A DNA stretch of 64,000 nucleotides from Streptomonospora nanhaiensis (GTDB taxonomy: Bacteria; Actinomycetota; Actinomycetes; Streptosporangiales; Streptosporangiaceae): contig NZ_CP113264.1 in assembly GCF_026642255.1 (NCBI RefSeq), positions 4,960,001 to 5,024,000 of the forward strand, read 5' to 3'. Position 1 is the first letter of the stretch; each line of letters starts with the position of its first letter. Shown one piece after another: positions 8,437 to 16,274 of this stretch. Under the pieces are notes generated by a model. The model was given only the letters and a program-made list of their open reading frames with translations, made no database searches and was not told where the DNA came from. Both the position numbers and the translations under genes were made by a program.

Positions 8437-9033
8437 ATGGCGGACGCGCGACCGGCGGAGGACCCGCCCCGCCCGTCGGAGGGGCCCGGCTCCGGAGGGC
8501 GTGCCCCCGCACCGTGGTCCCCGCCCGCGCCGGAGGAGATCACGACCGCGCGGATGGTGCTGGAACCCCTCACGCCGGACCACGCGGGCCCGATGCTCCC
8601 CGTGCTGGCCGATCCGGCGCTGTACGCGTTCACCGGCGGGGGACCGCCGACCGCGGACGGCCTCCGGCGCCGCTACGAGCTCCAGTCGGCCGGGCGGTCC
8701 CCCGGCGGGGAGGAGTCGTGGTTCAACTGGATCCTGTGCCCCCGCGACGGGAGCGGCCCTGCGGGGTTCGTGCAGGCCACCGTGGTGCTCGGGGCGCCGG
8801 GCCCGGCTGCGGACCTGGCGTGGGCGGTCGGCGTCCCCCACCAGGGGCGGGGCCTGGCCGCCGAGGCGGCCCTCGGGATGCGCGACTGGCTGTCCGCCCG
8901 CGGAGTCCGCCGGTTCGGGGCGTGGGTCCACCCCCGCCACGGAGCCTCGGCGGGGGTGGCGCGACGGCTGGGCATGGCCCCGGCCCCGCGCCGGGACGCC
9001 GACGGCGAGGTGCGGTGGGAGTCCGGGGGCTGA
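8437..9033 (+). CDS. GNAT family N-acetyltransferase
   Basis: Acetyltransferase of 198 residues, RimJ/RimL-like. The fold opens with TTARMVLEPLTPDHAGPM, and the acetyl-CoA pyrophosphate-binding loop is HQGRGLAAEAA. The C-terminal part HGASAGVARRLGM is the usual beta-strand and helix pair. ATG 8437 is chosen over an in-frame ATG at 8350 because AGGAGG (8425-8430) precedes it. An Ala/Pro-rich lead of about 30 residues comes before the fold. The substrate (amino group of a protein or small molecule) is unknown. It converges on the aldehyde dehydrogenase gene across a hairpin. Confidence 0.88.
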   Translation: MADARPAEDPPRPSEGPGSGGRAPAPWSPPAPEEITTARMVLEPLTPDHAGPMLPVLADPALYAFTGGGPPTADGLRRRYELQSAGRSPGGEESWFNWILCPRDGSGPAGFVQATVVLGAPGPAADLAWAVGVPHQGRGLAAEAALGMRDWLSARGVRRFGAWVHPRHGASAGVARRLGMAPAPRRDADGEVRWESGG

Positions 9034-9038
9034 GACGC

Positions 9039-9079
9039 CGCGGCCCCGCGCTCCCCCGGCGGACCCGCACGGGGCCGCG
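9039..9079. terminator. Bidirectional terminator-like hairpin
   Basis: A perfect 10-base stem (9039-9048 with 9070-9079) around a 21-base loop lies between the convergent GNAT and aldehyde dehydrogenase genes. No U tract follows, which is usual for GC-rich actinomycetes. Confidence 0.5.
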
Positions 9080-9131
9080 CGTGGGAGGGGCGCACGGGAC
9101 GGGCGCACGGCCCCGGGCGGGCCGGACGTGC

Positions 9132-10499
9132 TCAGCGCGTGCGGAGGAGCTTGCGGTTGACGAACTCGGCCATGCCGTACTCGCCCAGCTCGCGCCCCAC
9201 CCCGGACGCCTTCACCCCGCCGAACGGCAGGTCGGCCTGGGTCCGCGACGGCGCGTTGACCGACACCATGCCCACGTCGAGCCGGTCGGCCACGGCCAGG
9301 GCCGCCTCCTCGTCCTCCCCGAACACGACGCTGCCCAGGCCGTAGGGGGTGTCGTTGGCCAGCTCCACGGCCTCGTCGACGGTGGCGACCCGGTGGACCA
9401 CGGCCACCGGGCCGAAGATCTCCTCCCGGTAGGCGCGGGTGCCGGGGGCGACCCCGGTGAGCACCGTGGGCTCGACGAACGCGCCCGGGCGGTCGGGGCG
9501 CCCCCCGCCGGTGAGGACGGTGGCGCCGTGGGCGACCGCGTCCGCCACCTGGCCGGCGACGTGCACGGCCGCGGCCTCCGAGGACAGCGGCCCCAGGTCC
9601 ACCCCCTCCTCGGTGGGGTCGCCGACCCTCAGGCGCGCGACCGCGTCCACGAACCCCTCCACGAACGCGTCGTACACCTCGTCCAGCACGATGAACCGCT
9701 TGGACGCGGTGCACGCCTGGCCCGCGTTGCCCATCCGCCCGGCCACGGCGGCGCGGACCGCGCGCCCCAGGTCGGCGTCGGGCAGGACGATGAACGGGTC
9801 GGAACCCCCCAGCTCCAGCACGGTCTTCTTCATCGCGCGCCCGGCGACCTCGCCGACGGCGCGCCCCGCCCGCTCCGAGCCGGTGAGCGAGACCCCCTGG
9901 ACCGCCGGGTGCTCGATGATCCGGACGCACTGCGCCTCGGTGGCGTACAGGTTGGTGTAGACGCCCTCGGGGAGGCCCGCGTCGGCGAGCAGGCCGGCGA
10001 CGGCCCCGGCCGACTCCGGGCAGCTCGGCGCGTGCTTGAGCAGGACGGTGTTGCCGAGCGCGATGTTGGGCGCCGCGAACCTCGCCACCTGGTAGTGGGG
10101 GTAGTTCCACGGCATGATCCCGAGCAGCGCGCCGATGGGCTCCGTGCGCACGGTCGCGGTCCCGTGGGACACGTCCAGGACCCGGTCGGCGGTGAACGCG
10201 GCGGCGTTCTGCGCGTAGTAGTCGTAGATCCGGGCGCACAGGTCGACCTCCCCGAGCGCCTCCGCCGTGGTCTTGCCCATCTCCCGGGTGATGATCCCGG
10301 CCAGGCGCTCGCGGTCGGCCCGGTAGCGCTCCGCCGCCGCGGCCAGGTACGCGGCGCGCTCCGCGACGGGGCGGAGGCGCCAGGTCCGGAAGGCCCTCCC
10401 CGCGGCTTCGACGGCGGTGTCGACCTCCGCGTCCGTGGCGGTCGGGAACCTCCTGACGAGGCGTCCCGTGGCGGGGTCGGTGACGGCGTACTCGGTCAT
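9132..10499 (-). CDS. Aldehyde dehydrogenase (succinate-semialdehyde dehydrogenase-like)
   Basis: NAD(P)-dependent aldehyde dehydrogenase of 455 residues. The general base is E229 in LELGGSDP and the nucleophile is C263 in GNAGQACTASKR. The substrate and cofactor segments PWNYPHYQVARFAAPNIALGN and SLTGSERAG are present, and the C-terminal EIFGPVAVVHRV fits the GabD-type group. Its ATG overlaps the stop of the M20 amidohydrolase gene by the ATGA tetramer, so it is translationally coupled as the last gene of the six-gene operon. In that setting it likely oxidises the aldehyde produced by the ThDP-dependent enzyme; the exact aldehyde is inference. Confidence 0.92.
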   Translation of the reverse strand: MTEYAVTDPATGRLVRRFPTATDAEVDTAVEAAGRAFRTWRLRPVAERAAYLAAAAERYRADRERLAGIITREMGKTTAEALGEVDLCARIYDYYAQNAAAFTADRVLDVSHGTATVRTEPIGALLGIMPWNYPHYQVARFAAPNIALGNTVLLKHAPSCPESAGAVAGLLADAGLPEGVYTNLYATEAQCVRIIEHPAVQGVSLTGSERAGRAVGEVAGRAMKKTVLELGGSDPFIVLPDADLGRAVRAAVAGRMGNAGQACTASKRFIVLDEVYDAFVEGFVDAVARLRVGDPTEEGVDLGPLSSEAAAVHVAGQVADAVAHGATVLTGGGRPDRPGAFVEPTVLTGVAPGTRAYREEIFGPVAVVHRVATVDEAVELANDTPYGLGSVVFGEDEEAALAVADRLDVGMVSVNAPSRTQADLPFGGVKASGVGRELGEYGMAEFVNRKLLRTR

Positions 10500-11797
10500 G
10501 CTCGGTTCCTTCCGGGAACGTGGGGTGCGGCGTTCTCCAGCTCTCCGGCGCCCAGGCGGCGGGTCACGTCGGTGAGCACCTCCAGTCCGGCGAGGAGGTC
10601 GGCGTCCTCGGTGTACTCGCCCTCGTTGTGGGAGACCCCGCCCGCCGAGGGGACGAAGAGCATCACGGTGGGCACGCGCTCCTTCATGTTGATCGAGTCG
10701 TGCCCGGCGACGGTCATGATCTCACCGCTGCGCAGGCCGAGCCGCTCGGCGCTGGCACGGGCCAGTTCGACGCCCTCGGGCTGGTAGGGGTTGACGCCCC
10801 AGGAGTGCGAGAGCGTGCGCTCGACGGTGACGTTCGCGGCCGCCTCGACGCGGGCGACCTCGGCGAGCAGGAGCTCGTCGGCCTCGGCGAGGACGGCCTC
10901 GTCGGGCGAGCGGAGGTCGAGCAGGAGCGTGGCGCGGGAGGGCACCACGACCGGGGAGTTGGGGTACACGTCGAGGCGGCCGACGGCGGTGTGCAGGACG
11001 CCGGGGAACCGGTCGGCGAGCTCGCGCGCGGCGACGACGAGCATGGACGCGCCCACGAGCGCGTCGCGGCGGTCCTCCATGGCGGTGGCGCCGGAGTGGG
11101 CCTGTTCGCCGTGGACGGTGATCTCGTACTTGCTCGCCGCCCAGCTGGCGCCGACCAGGCCGATGGTGGTGCCGGAGTTCTCCAGGAGGCGCCCCTGCTC
11201 GATGTGGATCTCGGCGCACAGGACGGCCTCCGGCCCGTCGCCGTCACCGAGGAACCCGGTGGGGGCCAGGGCCTCGGCGACCGTGGTGCCCGAGCTGTCG
11301 CTCGCGGCGAGGGCGGTCTCCAGCGGCAGCTTGCCGGTGTAGACGGCGCTGCCCATCATGGACGGCGTGAACCGGGAGCCCTCCTCGTTGAACCAGTTGA
11401 CCACGGCCAGGTTGTGGACGGGGGGCGCCTCCGCACCGTCCTCGGCGGCGATGCGGAAGACGGCGTGGGCCGCGGCCAGGACCCCGTAGGCGCCGTCGTA
11501 GCGCCCGGCGGTGGGCTGCGAGTCCATGTGGGACCCGACCACGACGTAGGGGGCGCCGGGCACGCGCTCCAGGAGTCCGAACTGGTTGCCGACGCGGTCG
11601 TAGACGACGCGCAGCCCGTTCTCCTCCAGCAGGCCCGCGAACCAGCGGCGCTGGGCGTTGTCGGCCTCGCTCGCCGCCTGGCGGTCGACGCCGCCCGAGG
11701 GGGTGGCGCCGAAGGAGCTCATGGTCTCGAAGTCCCGCAGGAAGCGGGCGTCGTCGGCCGCGGGGTCGCGCGGCGGTCGGGGCGGGCTGGAGGTCAT
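10496..11797 (-). CDS. Zn-dependent M20 amidohydrolase (N-carbamoylase / allantoate amidohydrolase type)
   Basis: Metal-dependent hydrolase of 433 residues from the start chosen here. Motifs are GSHMDSQPTAGRYDGAYG (metal-binding His and Asp), the catalytic pair in FNEEGSRF, HIEQG, the dimerisation-domain HSGATAMEDRRDAL, and a C-terminal GVSHNEGEYT. This is the pattern of the allantoate amidohydrolase, N-carbamoyl-L-amino acid hydrolase and beta-ureidopropionase group. I take ATG 11797, nine codons inside a longer open frame, because AGAGGA precedes it. The family and the PucR-linked operon suggest a ureido or N-carbamoyl substrate (inference). It is coupled by ATGA to the aldehyde dehydrogenase. 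Confidence 0.88.
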   Translation of the reverse strand: MTSSPPRPPRDPAADDARFLRDFETMSSFGATPSGGVDRQAASEADNAQRRWFAGLLEENGLRVVYDRVGNQFGLLERVPGAPYVVVGSHMDSQPTAGRYDGAYGVLAAAHAVFRIAAEDGAEAPPVHNLAVVNWFNEEGSRFTPSMMGSAVYTGKLPLETALAASDSSGTTVAEALAPTGFLGDGDGPEAVLCAEIHIEQGRLLENSGTTIGLVGASWAASKYEITVHGEQAHSGATAMEDRRDALVGASMLVVAARELADRFPGVLHTAVGRLDVYPNSPVVVPSRATLLLDLRSPDEAVLAEADELLLAEVARVEAAANVTVERTLSHSWGVNPYQPEGVELARASAERLGLRSGEIMTVAGHDSINMKERVPTVMLFVPSAGGVSHNEGEYTEDADLLAGLEVLTDVTRRLGAGELENAAPHVPGRNRA

Positions 11798-11860
11798 GGC
11801 CTCGTTCCTCTGCTCGTCGGGCACGGGTGGGTGGTGTCGGTGCGGGGCGCCGGCCCCGGG

Positions 11861-13516
11861 TCAGGAGGCGCCGGGGGCGCGGACCGCGGGGTCCTGCCTG
11901 ACGTGCAGGACCGCGGGGAGCCCGCTCTCCAGGGCCCGGCGCAGGGCGCCCCGGAAGTCGGCGGTGGCGGTCACGGTCTCCCCGTACCCGCCGTAGGAGC
12001 GTGCCAGTGCGGCGAAGTCGGGGTTGGTGAGGTGGGTGCCGGAGGGCCGCCCCGGGTAGTGCCGCTCCTGGTGTTCGCGGATGGTCGCGAAGACGCCGTT
12101 GTCGACGACGATCGCCGTGAACACCGCACCGTAGCCGATCGCGGTGGCGATCTCCTGGCCGTTCATGAGGAAGCACCCGTCCCCGGCGACGGAGACCACC
12201 TGGCGCCCGGGCTGCACGAGGGAGGCGGCGACGGCGGCCGGGATGCCCATCCCCATCGCGCCGTTGCGGGGCGCCAGGAGGGAGCGGGCGGACCGGTGCT
12301 CCAGGTAACGGGCGGGCCAGACCGCGTGGTTGCCCGCGCCGTAGGTGATGACGGCGTCGTCGTCGAGCTCCTCGCGCAGCACGCCCATGGCGGCGGTGAG
12401 GTCGACGAAGCCCCCGTCGTCGGCCGCCGCGACCGGGGTGGAGAAGGCGGTGTGGGCGTCCCGGGCCCCGGCCAGGCGCCCGGGGTCGTGCCGGACCGGT
12501 GCGCCCCCGGCCTCGGCGAGGGCGGCGACGAACCCGGCGGGGTCCGCGACGAGGTGCTGGTCCAGTCGCCCGCTGTGTCCGAGGGGTTCGCCGGGGAGGA
12601 CGACGACGGTCTCGGCCCGGCCGCCCCGGGTGTAGCCGTCGCTGAGCACGTCGGTGCGGCAGGCGCCGACGAAGAGGGCGAGGTCGGCGTCGTCGAGGAG
12701 TGCGGCCGCGGCGTCGGAGCGGCCGTAGCCGAGCGAGCCCGCGTAGGGGCTGTCGGCGCCGTCCAGCCGGTGGGGCACGGCGTCGTAGGCGCGGAAGTCG
12801 GCGAGCACCGGGATGTCGCGGGCGGCGGCCCAGGCGGCCAGCGCCGCGCCGTCCGCGTCGGTCCAGTTCTCGCCGCCCACGACGACGACGGGCCGCTCGG
12901 CCCGGTCGACGCGGGCGAGGGCCCGGGCGAGCGCGTCGGCGTCCGGGCGGCCGGACGGCAGCGCGCGGGGCTCCACCGTGTCCGCTCCCCCGGCGGAGAG
13001 CCGGATCACGTCCTCGGGCAGGCCGACCACGACCGGCCCGGGGCGGCCCGAGCGCGCGAGGCGCACGGCGTCGGAGACCACCCGGGCCGCCGCGGCCGGG
13101 TCGTCCAGGGTGACCACGGCCTTGGCGGTGCTGCCGAACCACGCGGTGAGGTCGAACTCCTGGAACGCCTCCCGCCCCCGGTCGGCGACGGGGATCAGCC
13201 CGACGAACAGCACGAGCGGCGTGGCGTCCTGGTGGGCGGTGTGCACGGCGATGAACGCGTTCGCCGCGCCCGGCCCGCGGGTGACCATGGCGACGCCCGG
13301 GAGGCCGGTGAGCCGGCCCTCGGCCAGGGCCATGAACCCGGCGCCGCCCTCGTGGCGGGTGACCACGGTGGTGACGGAGGAGTCGTGCAGGCCGTCGAGC
13401 ACGTCGAGGTAGGACTCCCCCGGTACCCCGTAGACGCGCTGGACCCCCTCGCGTTCGAGCTGGGCGACGACGAGGTGGCCCGCCGAGCGCGGGCGGGCGG
13501 GGTCGGTGGTGGACAT
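11861..13516 (-). CDS. Thiamine diphosphate-dependent enzyme (acetolactate synthase/decarboxylase family)
   Basis: ThDP enzyme of 551 residues with the three-domain layout. The N-terminal Pyr domain has the cofactor-activating Glu56 in TRHEGGAGFM. The central domain is at about 190-330. The C-terminal PP domain has GDGCFLMNGQE followed by VVDNGVFATIREHQE. Because Glu56 is present it is not glyoxylate carboligase, which lacks this residue. The family covers acetolactate synthase, benzoylformate decarboxylase and other 2-oxo acid decarboxylases. Within an operon that also holds RidA and an aldehyde dehydrogenase, decarboxylation of a 2-oxo acid to an aldehyde is the natural reading (inference). 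Confidence 0.88.
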   Translation of the reverse strand: MSTTDPARPRSAGHLVVAQLEREGVQRVYGVPGESYLDVLDGLHDSSVTTVVTRHEGGAGFMALAEGRLTGLPGVAMVTRGPGAANAFIAVHTAHQDATPLVLFVGLIPVADRGREAFQEFDLTAWFGSTAKAVVTLDDPAAAARVVSDAVRLARSGRPGPVVVGLPEDVIRLSAGGADTVEPRALPSGRPDADALARALARVDRAERPVVVVGGENWTDADGAALAAWAAARDIPVLADFRAYDAVPHRLDGADSPYAGSLGYGRSDAAAALLDDADLALFVGACRTDVLSDGYTRGGRAETVVVLPGEPLGHSGRLDQHLVADPAGFVAALAEAGGAPVRHDPGRLAGARDAHTAFSTPVAAADDGGFVDLTAAMGVLREELDDDAVITYGAGNHAVWPARYLEHRSARSLLAPRNGAMGMGIPAAVAASLVQPGRQVVSVAGDGCFLMNGQEIATAIGYGAVFTAIVVDNGVFATIREHQERHYPGRPSGTHLTNPDFAALARSYGGYGETVTATADFRGALRRALESGLPAVLHVRQDPAVRAPGAS

Positions 13517-13589
13517 GAGGGGCGGTGCCTTCTTCCTGGTGGGGCGGTTCGGGGCGCGGGGAGGCCGTCGGACTCCCCGGTGGGGCGGG

Positions 13590-14219
13590 TCAGAGCGCGA
13601 GGAGGCCGGTGAGGGGTTCCCCCGCGCGGATGCGGGCCACGAGGCCGGGCTCGTCCCGGTCGGAGCGCAGGGCGCCCTCGACCAGGGACCGGTCGAAGGT
13701 GCGCGGGTCGACCACGAGGAGCCCGTTCTCGTCTCCCAGGACGAGGTCGCCGGTCCGCACGCGCACCCCGCCGACGGTCACGGGGGCGCCCACCGCCCCG
13801 GTGGCGGTGCCCAGGCGCTTGGTGGTGCGGCAGGTGGAGCCCCGCGCGTAGACGGGGAGACCGCTGTCCCTGAGCGCCGCGAGGTCGGTGACGGGGCCGT
13901 CCACGACGATCCCCGCGCCGCCGCGGGCGGCGACCGCGGCGGCGGTGACGGCGCCGATGGGCGCGTGCGCCCCGCCGTCGACCCCGACGACGAGGACGCC
14001 GCCCCGGGGCAGCCGGACGAGGGCGCGGTTGACCGCGAGGGCGTCGGGTTCGGCGAGGTGGACGGTGAGCGCCTCACCGCCCATGCGCGGGGCGCCCGGG
14101 GTGACGGTGCGCACGGCGGGGTCGCAGAACCCCTCCTCCAGGACGTGGCCGAGGGTGGGCAGCTCCACCCCGGCCAGCGCCCGCAGGAGCGCGGCGGTGT
14201 CGGGTCCGGTGTCAGGCAT
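13590..14219 (-). CDS. RraA-like protein with an altered aldolase motif
   Basis: RraA/DlpA-fold protein of 209 residues, related to HMG/CHA aldolase and the RNase E inhibitor RraA. The fold signature is GGVLVVGVDGGAHAPIGAV followed by GIVVDGPVTDLAALRDSGLPVYARG. In active aldolases the second segment carries Arg-Asp; here T111 stands before D112, so the metal- and pyruvate-site Arg is missing and aldolase activity is doubtful. ATG 14219 overlaps the end of the ridA-like gene by 8 bases. Its operon place implies a part in the same catabolic route, perhaps hydrolytic or decarboxylating, but this cannot be settled from sequence. Confidence 0.82.
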   Translation of the reverse strand: MPDTGPDTAALLRALAGVELPTLGHVLEEGFCDPAVRTVTPGAPRMGGEALTVHLAEPDALAVNRALVRLPRGGVLVVGVDGGAHAPIGAVTAAAVAARGGAGIVVDGPVTDLAALRDSGLPVYARGSTCRTTKRLGTATGAVGAPVTVGGVRVRTGDLVLGDENGLLVVDPRTFDRSLVEGALRSDRDEPGLVARIRAGEPLTGLLAL

Positions 14220-14622
14220 CGGCGGCACCGGTCCCCCCGCCGGGGCGGTCGGCGAGGACCGCGACGCAGTCGATCTCCAGCGCGACTCCCCACAGGGACA
14301 CGCAGACGGTCGTGCGCGCGGGAAGCGCGTCGCCGAACGCCGCCCGGTAGACCCGGTTGTAGGTCTCCAGGTGGCCGGGGTCGGTGAGGTAGCCGTTGAC
14401 CTTGACGACGTGGGCGAGGGAGCTCCCGGCCGCCTCCAGGACGGTGCGGAGGTTGTCGAGGGTGCGCGTGAGCTGCTCCTCGAACGTGGCGGGGGTCGCG
14501 CCGTGCTCGTCGGAGGGCAGCTGCCCGGAGGTGTACACGAAGCCGTTGGCGACGACCGCGTGGGAGAACGCGCCCACGGGTGCGGCGAGTCCGTCGACCG
14601 CGCCGAGTCTGCGGGGGGTCAC
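14212..14622 (-). CDS. RidA family enamine/imine deaminase
   Basis: Small YjgF/RidA-fold protein of 136 residues, typical length. Features are FSHAVVANGFVYTSGQLPSD near the N-terminus, EEQLTRTLDNLRTVLEAAGSSLAHVVKVNGYLTD in the middle, and the C-terminal VSLWGVALEIDCVAV. Most RidA proteins carry Arg in the ligand pocket at the PARTTV position, and the sequence here has LPARTTVCVS, so that residue is present. The usual Glu near the C-terminus is kept in EIDC. GTG 14622 overlaps the transporter stop as GTGA. In the operon it would hydrolyse an enamine or imine intermediate to a keto acid and ammonia (inference from family). Confidence 0.9.
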   Translation of the reverse strand: MTPRRLGAVDGLAAPVGAFSHAVVANGFVYTSGQLPSDEHGATPATFEEQLTRTLDNLRTVLEAAGSSLAHVVKVNGYLTDPGHLETYNRVYRAAFGDALPARTTVCVSLWGVALEIDCVAVLADRPGGGTGAADA

Positions 14623-16001
14623 GCCCGCACCTCCGTCCCCGCGGTCCCGTCCGCCCCGGTGGCGTCGGCGGCGTCGAAGTCCTCGCCTGCGACGGACTTC
14701 AGGAGCAGGAGCGCCACGAGGGACAGCAGGGAGGCGCCGAGGATGTACCAGGCGATCGACGAGCTCTGCCCGGTGAGCGAGAGCAGCCCGACGGTGACGG
14801 CGGGCGTGATCGCGGAGCCGAGGAGGCCGGACAGCATGTACGCCACGGACAGGCCGGAGTAGCGGATCCGGGAGCCGAACTGCTCCGCGAGGAAGGTGGC
14901 GATCGGGCCGTAGTTGGCGGAGAAGGCGACCATCATCAGGGCGTAGGCGGCGAAGACGAGCGCGGCCGAGCCGGTGTCGAGCATCCAGAAGAACGGGAAC
15001 GCCAGCAGGGCCTCGGCCGCCACACCGGCCAGGATCACGGGCTTGCGCCCCACGCGGTCGGAGAGGCGCCCGAAGGCGGGGATGGCCACGAAGGCCAGGG
15101 TGCAGGCCACCAGGACCGCCCACAGCATGAGGTCCTCGGAGTGCCCCAGTTCGGCGGTGCCGTAGTTGACGCCGGAGGTGACCAGGAGCGTGAAGGTGGA
15201 ACCGGTGGACAGGGTGGCCACGCCGCCAAGGAGGACCTGCTTCCAGTAGTGACGCATCAGGTGGGCGAACGGGAGCTTCGCCTTGGCGCCCTGGTCCTTG
15301 ACCTGCTGGAAGCTGGGGGTCTCCTCGATGTTGAGCCGGATGTAGATGCCGACGCCGACGAGGAGGGCGGACAGCAGGAACGGCACGCGCCAGCCCCACG
15401 TCAGCAGGGCGTCGTGGTCGACGGCGGCCAGGACGCCGAGGAAGGCGAGGTTGGCGATGAGGGTTCCCGCCGGGACGCCGACCTGGACGAGCGAGCCGAA
15501 CCAGCCCCGCTTGTGCGGGGGCGCGTGCTCCACCGTCATCAGGACCGCGCCGCCCCACTCGCCGCCCAGGGCCAGGCCCTGGACGAGGCGGAGGGTGAGC
15601 AGGAGCAGCGGGGCGGCGACGCCGATGGCCCGGTAGTCGGGGACCAGGCCGATGGCGACGGTCGCGGCGCCCATCGTGATGAGGGAGACGAGCAGCATCG
15701 ACTTGCGGCCGAGGCGGTCGCCGAAGTGGCCGAAGAGGACCGCGCCGACCGTGCGCGCCACGTAGGCGGACGCGAAGGTCAGGAAGGCGAGGATGGTGCC
15801 GACCGCGCCGTCGAGGTCGGGGAAGAAGACCTGGTTGAAGACGAGGGCGGAGGCGGTGCCGAACAGGAAGAGGTCGTACCACTCGACGGTGGTGCCGATG
15901 ACGCTGGCGGTCGCGATCCTCTTCATCTTCGCGGGCGCGAGGCGGTCCCGGCCCGCTGCCGCGGGGTCGGCGCCGACGGGGGGTGTGGGGCTTGCGGTCA
16001 T
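14619..16001 (-). CDS. MFS transporter, metabolite:H+ symporter (MHS) family
   Basis: Twelve-helix major facilitator of 460 residues. MHS-type marks are GTTVEWYDLFLFG in helix 1, the loop 2-3 motif GHFGDRLGRKSML, and RLVQGLALGGEWGGAVLMTVEHAP in helices 4-5. Family members take up organic acids, betaines and dicarboxylates with protons. This is the first gene of the leftward operon, so it probably imports the compound that the RidA, RraA-like, ThDP, M20 and aldehyde dehydrogenase proteins degrade. ATG 16001 lies 273 bases from the divergent PucR regulator. The C-terminal tail is Asp/Ala/Gly-rich and cytosolic. Confidence 0.9.
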   Translation of the reverse strand: MTASPTPPVGADPAAAGRDRLAPAKMKRIATASVIGTTVEWYDLFLFGTASALVFNQVFFPDLDGAVGTILAFLTFASAYVARTVGAVLFGHFGDRLGRKSMLLVSLITMGAATVAIGLVPDYRAIGVAAPLLLLTLRLVQGLALGGEWGGAVLMTVEHAPPHKRGWFGSLVQVGVPAGTLIANLAFLGVLAAVDHDALLTWGWRVPFLLSALLVGVGIYIRLNIEETPSFQQVKDQGAKAKLPFAHLMRHYWKQVLLGGVATLSTGSTFTLLVTSGVNYGTAELGHSEDLMLWAVLVACTLAFVAIPAFGRLSDRVGRKPVILAGVAAEALLAFPFFWMLDTGSAALVFAAYALMMVAFSANYGPIATFLAEQFGSRIRYSGLSVAYMLSGLLGSAITPAVTVGLLSLTGQSSSIAWYILGASLLSLVALLLLKSVAGEDFDAADATGADGTAGTEVRA

Positions 16002-16082
16002 GGAGGTCTCCGGTTGAGCTGTGGAAACAGCGCGGTGTGTCTCGGCTCATACTCGGTGCGCCGCAGGTCGGAGCTCAATCGG

Positions 16083-16119
16083 CATTCACACACGATTTCC
16101 CCGCCAGACTGTGTAAATG
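16083..16119. promoter_or_regulatory. Inverted repeat, candidate PucR operator
   Basis: CATTCACACA (16083-16092) and TGTGTAAATG (16110-16119) match as an inverted repeat at 9 of 10 positions around a 17-base spacer. It sits in the 273-base gap between the divergent MHS transporter operon and PucR gene, so it is a plausible operator for either direction. Confidence 0.5.
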
Positions 16120-16274
16120 CACACGGGCCCACGGTCCTTTTGCGGGGGAAACCGCCGACCGAGCAGAAGAGGCCCAGGTGGAGGGGGGTTTGCGAACTCC
16201 CGGCACGCCCCCACCGGCGCCGACCCCTGGCATTTCTCCCATGTATCGCCCAGATGACGTTTTCGGAGGGCCCG

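Noticed and set aside
11861-13516. Glyoxylate carboligase as identity of the ThDP enzyme
   Set aside because: The catalytic Glu (E56) is present, whereas glyoxylate carboligase has a hydrophobic residue there, and no hydroxypyruvate or glycerate genes adjoin.
10520-13612. 1030-codon plus-strand open frame
   Set aside because: It is the antisense of the M20 and ThDP genes, with no recognisable domain; the minus strand has intact catalytic motifs.
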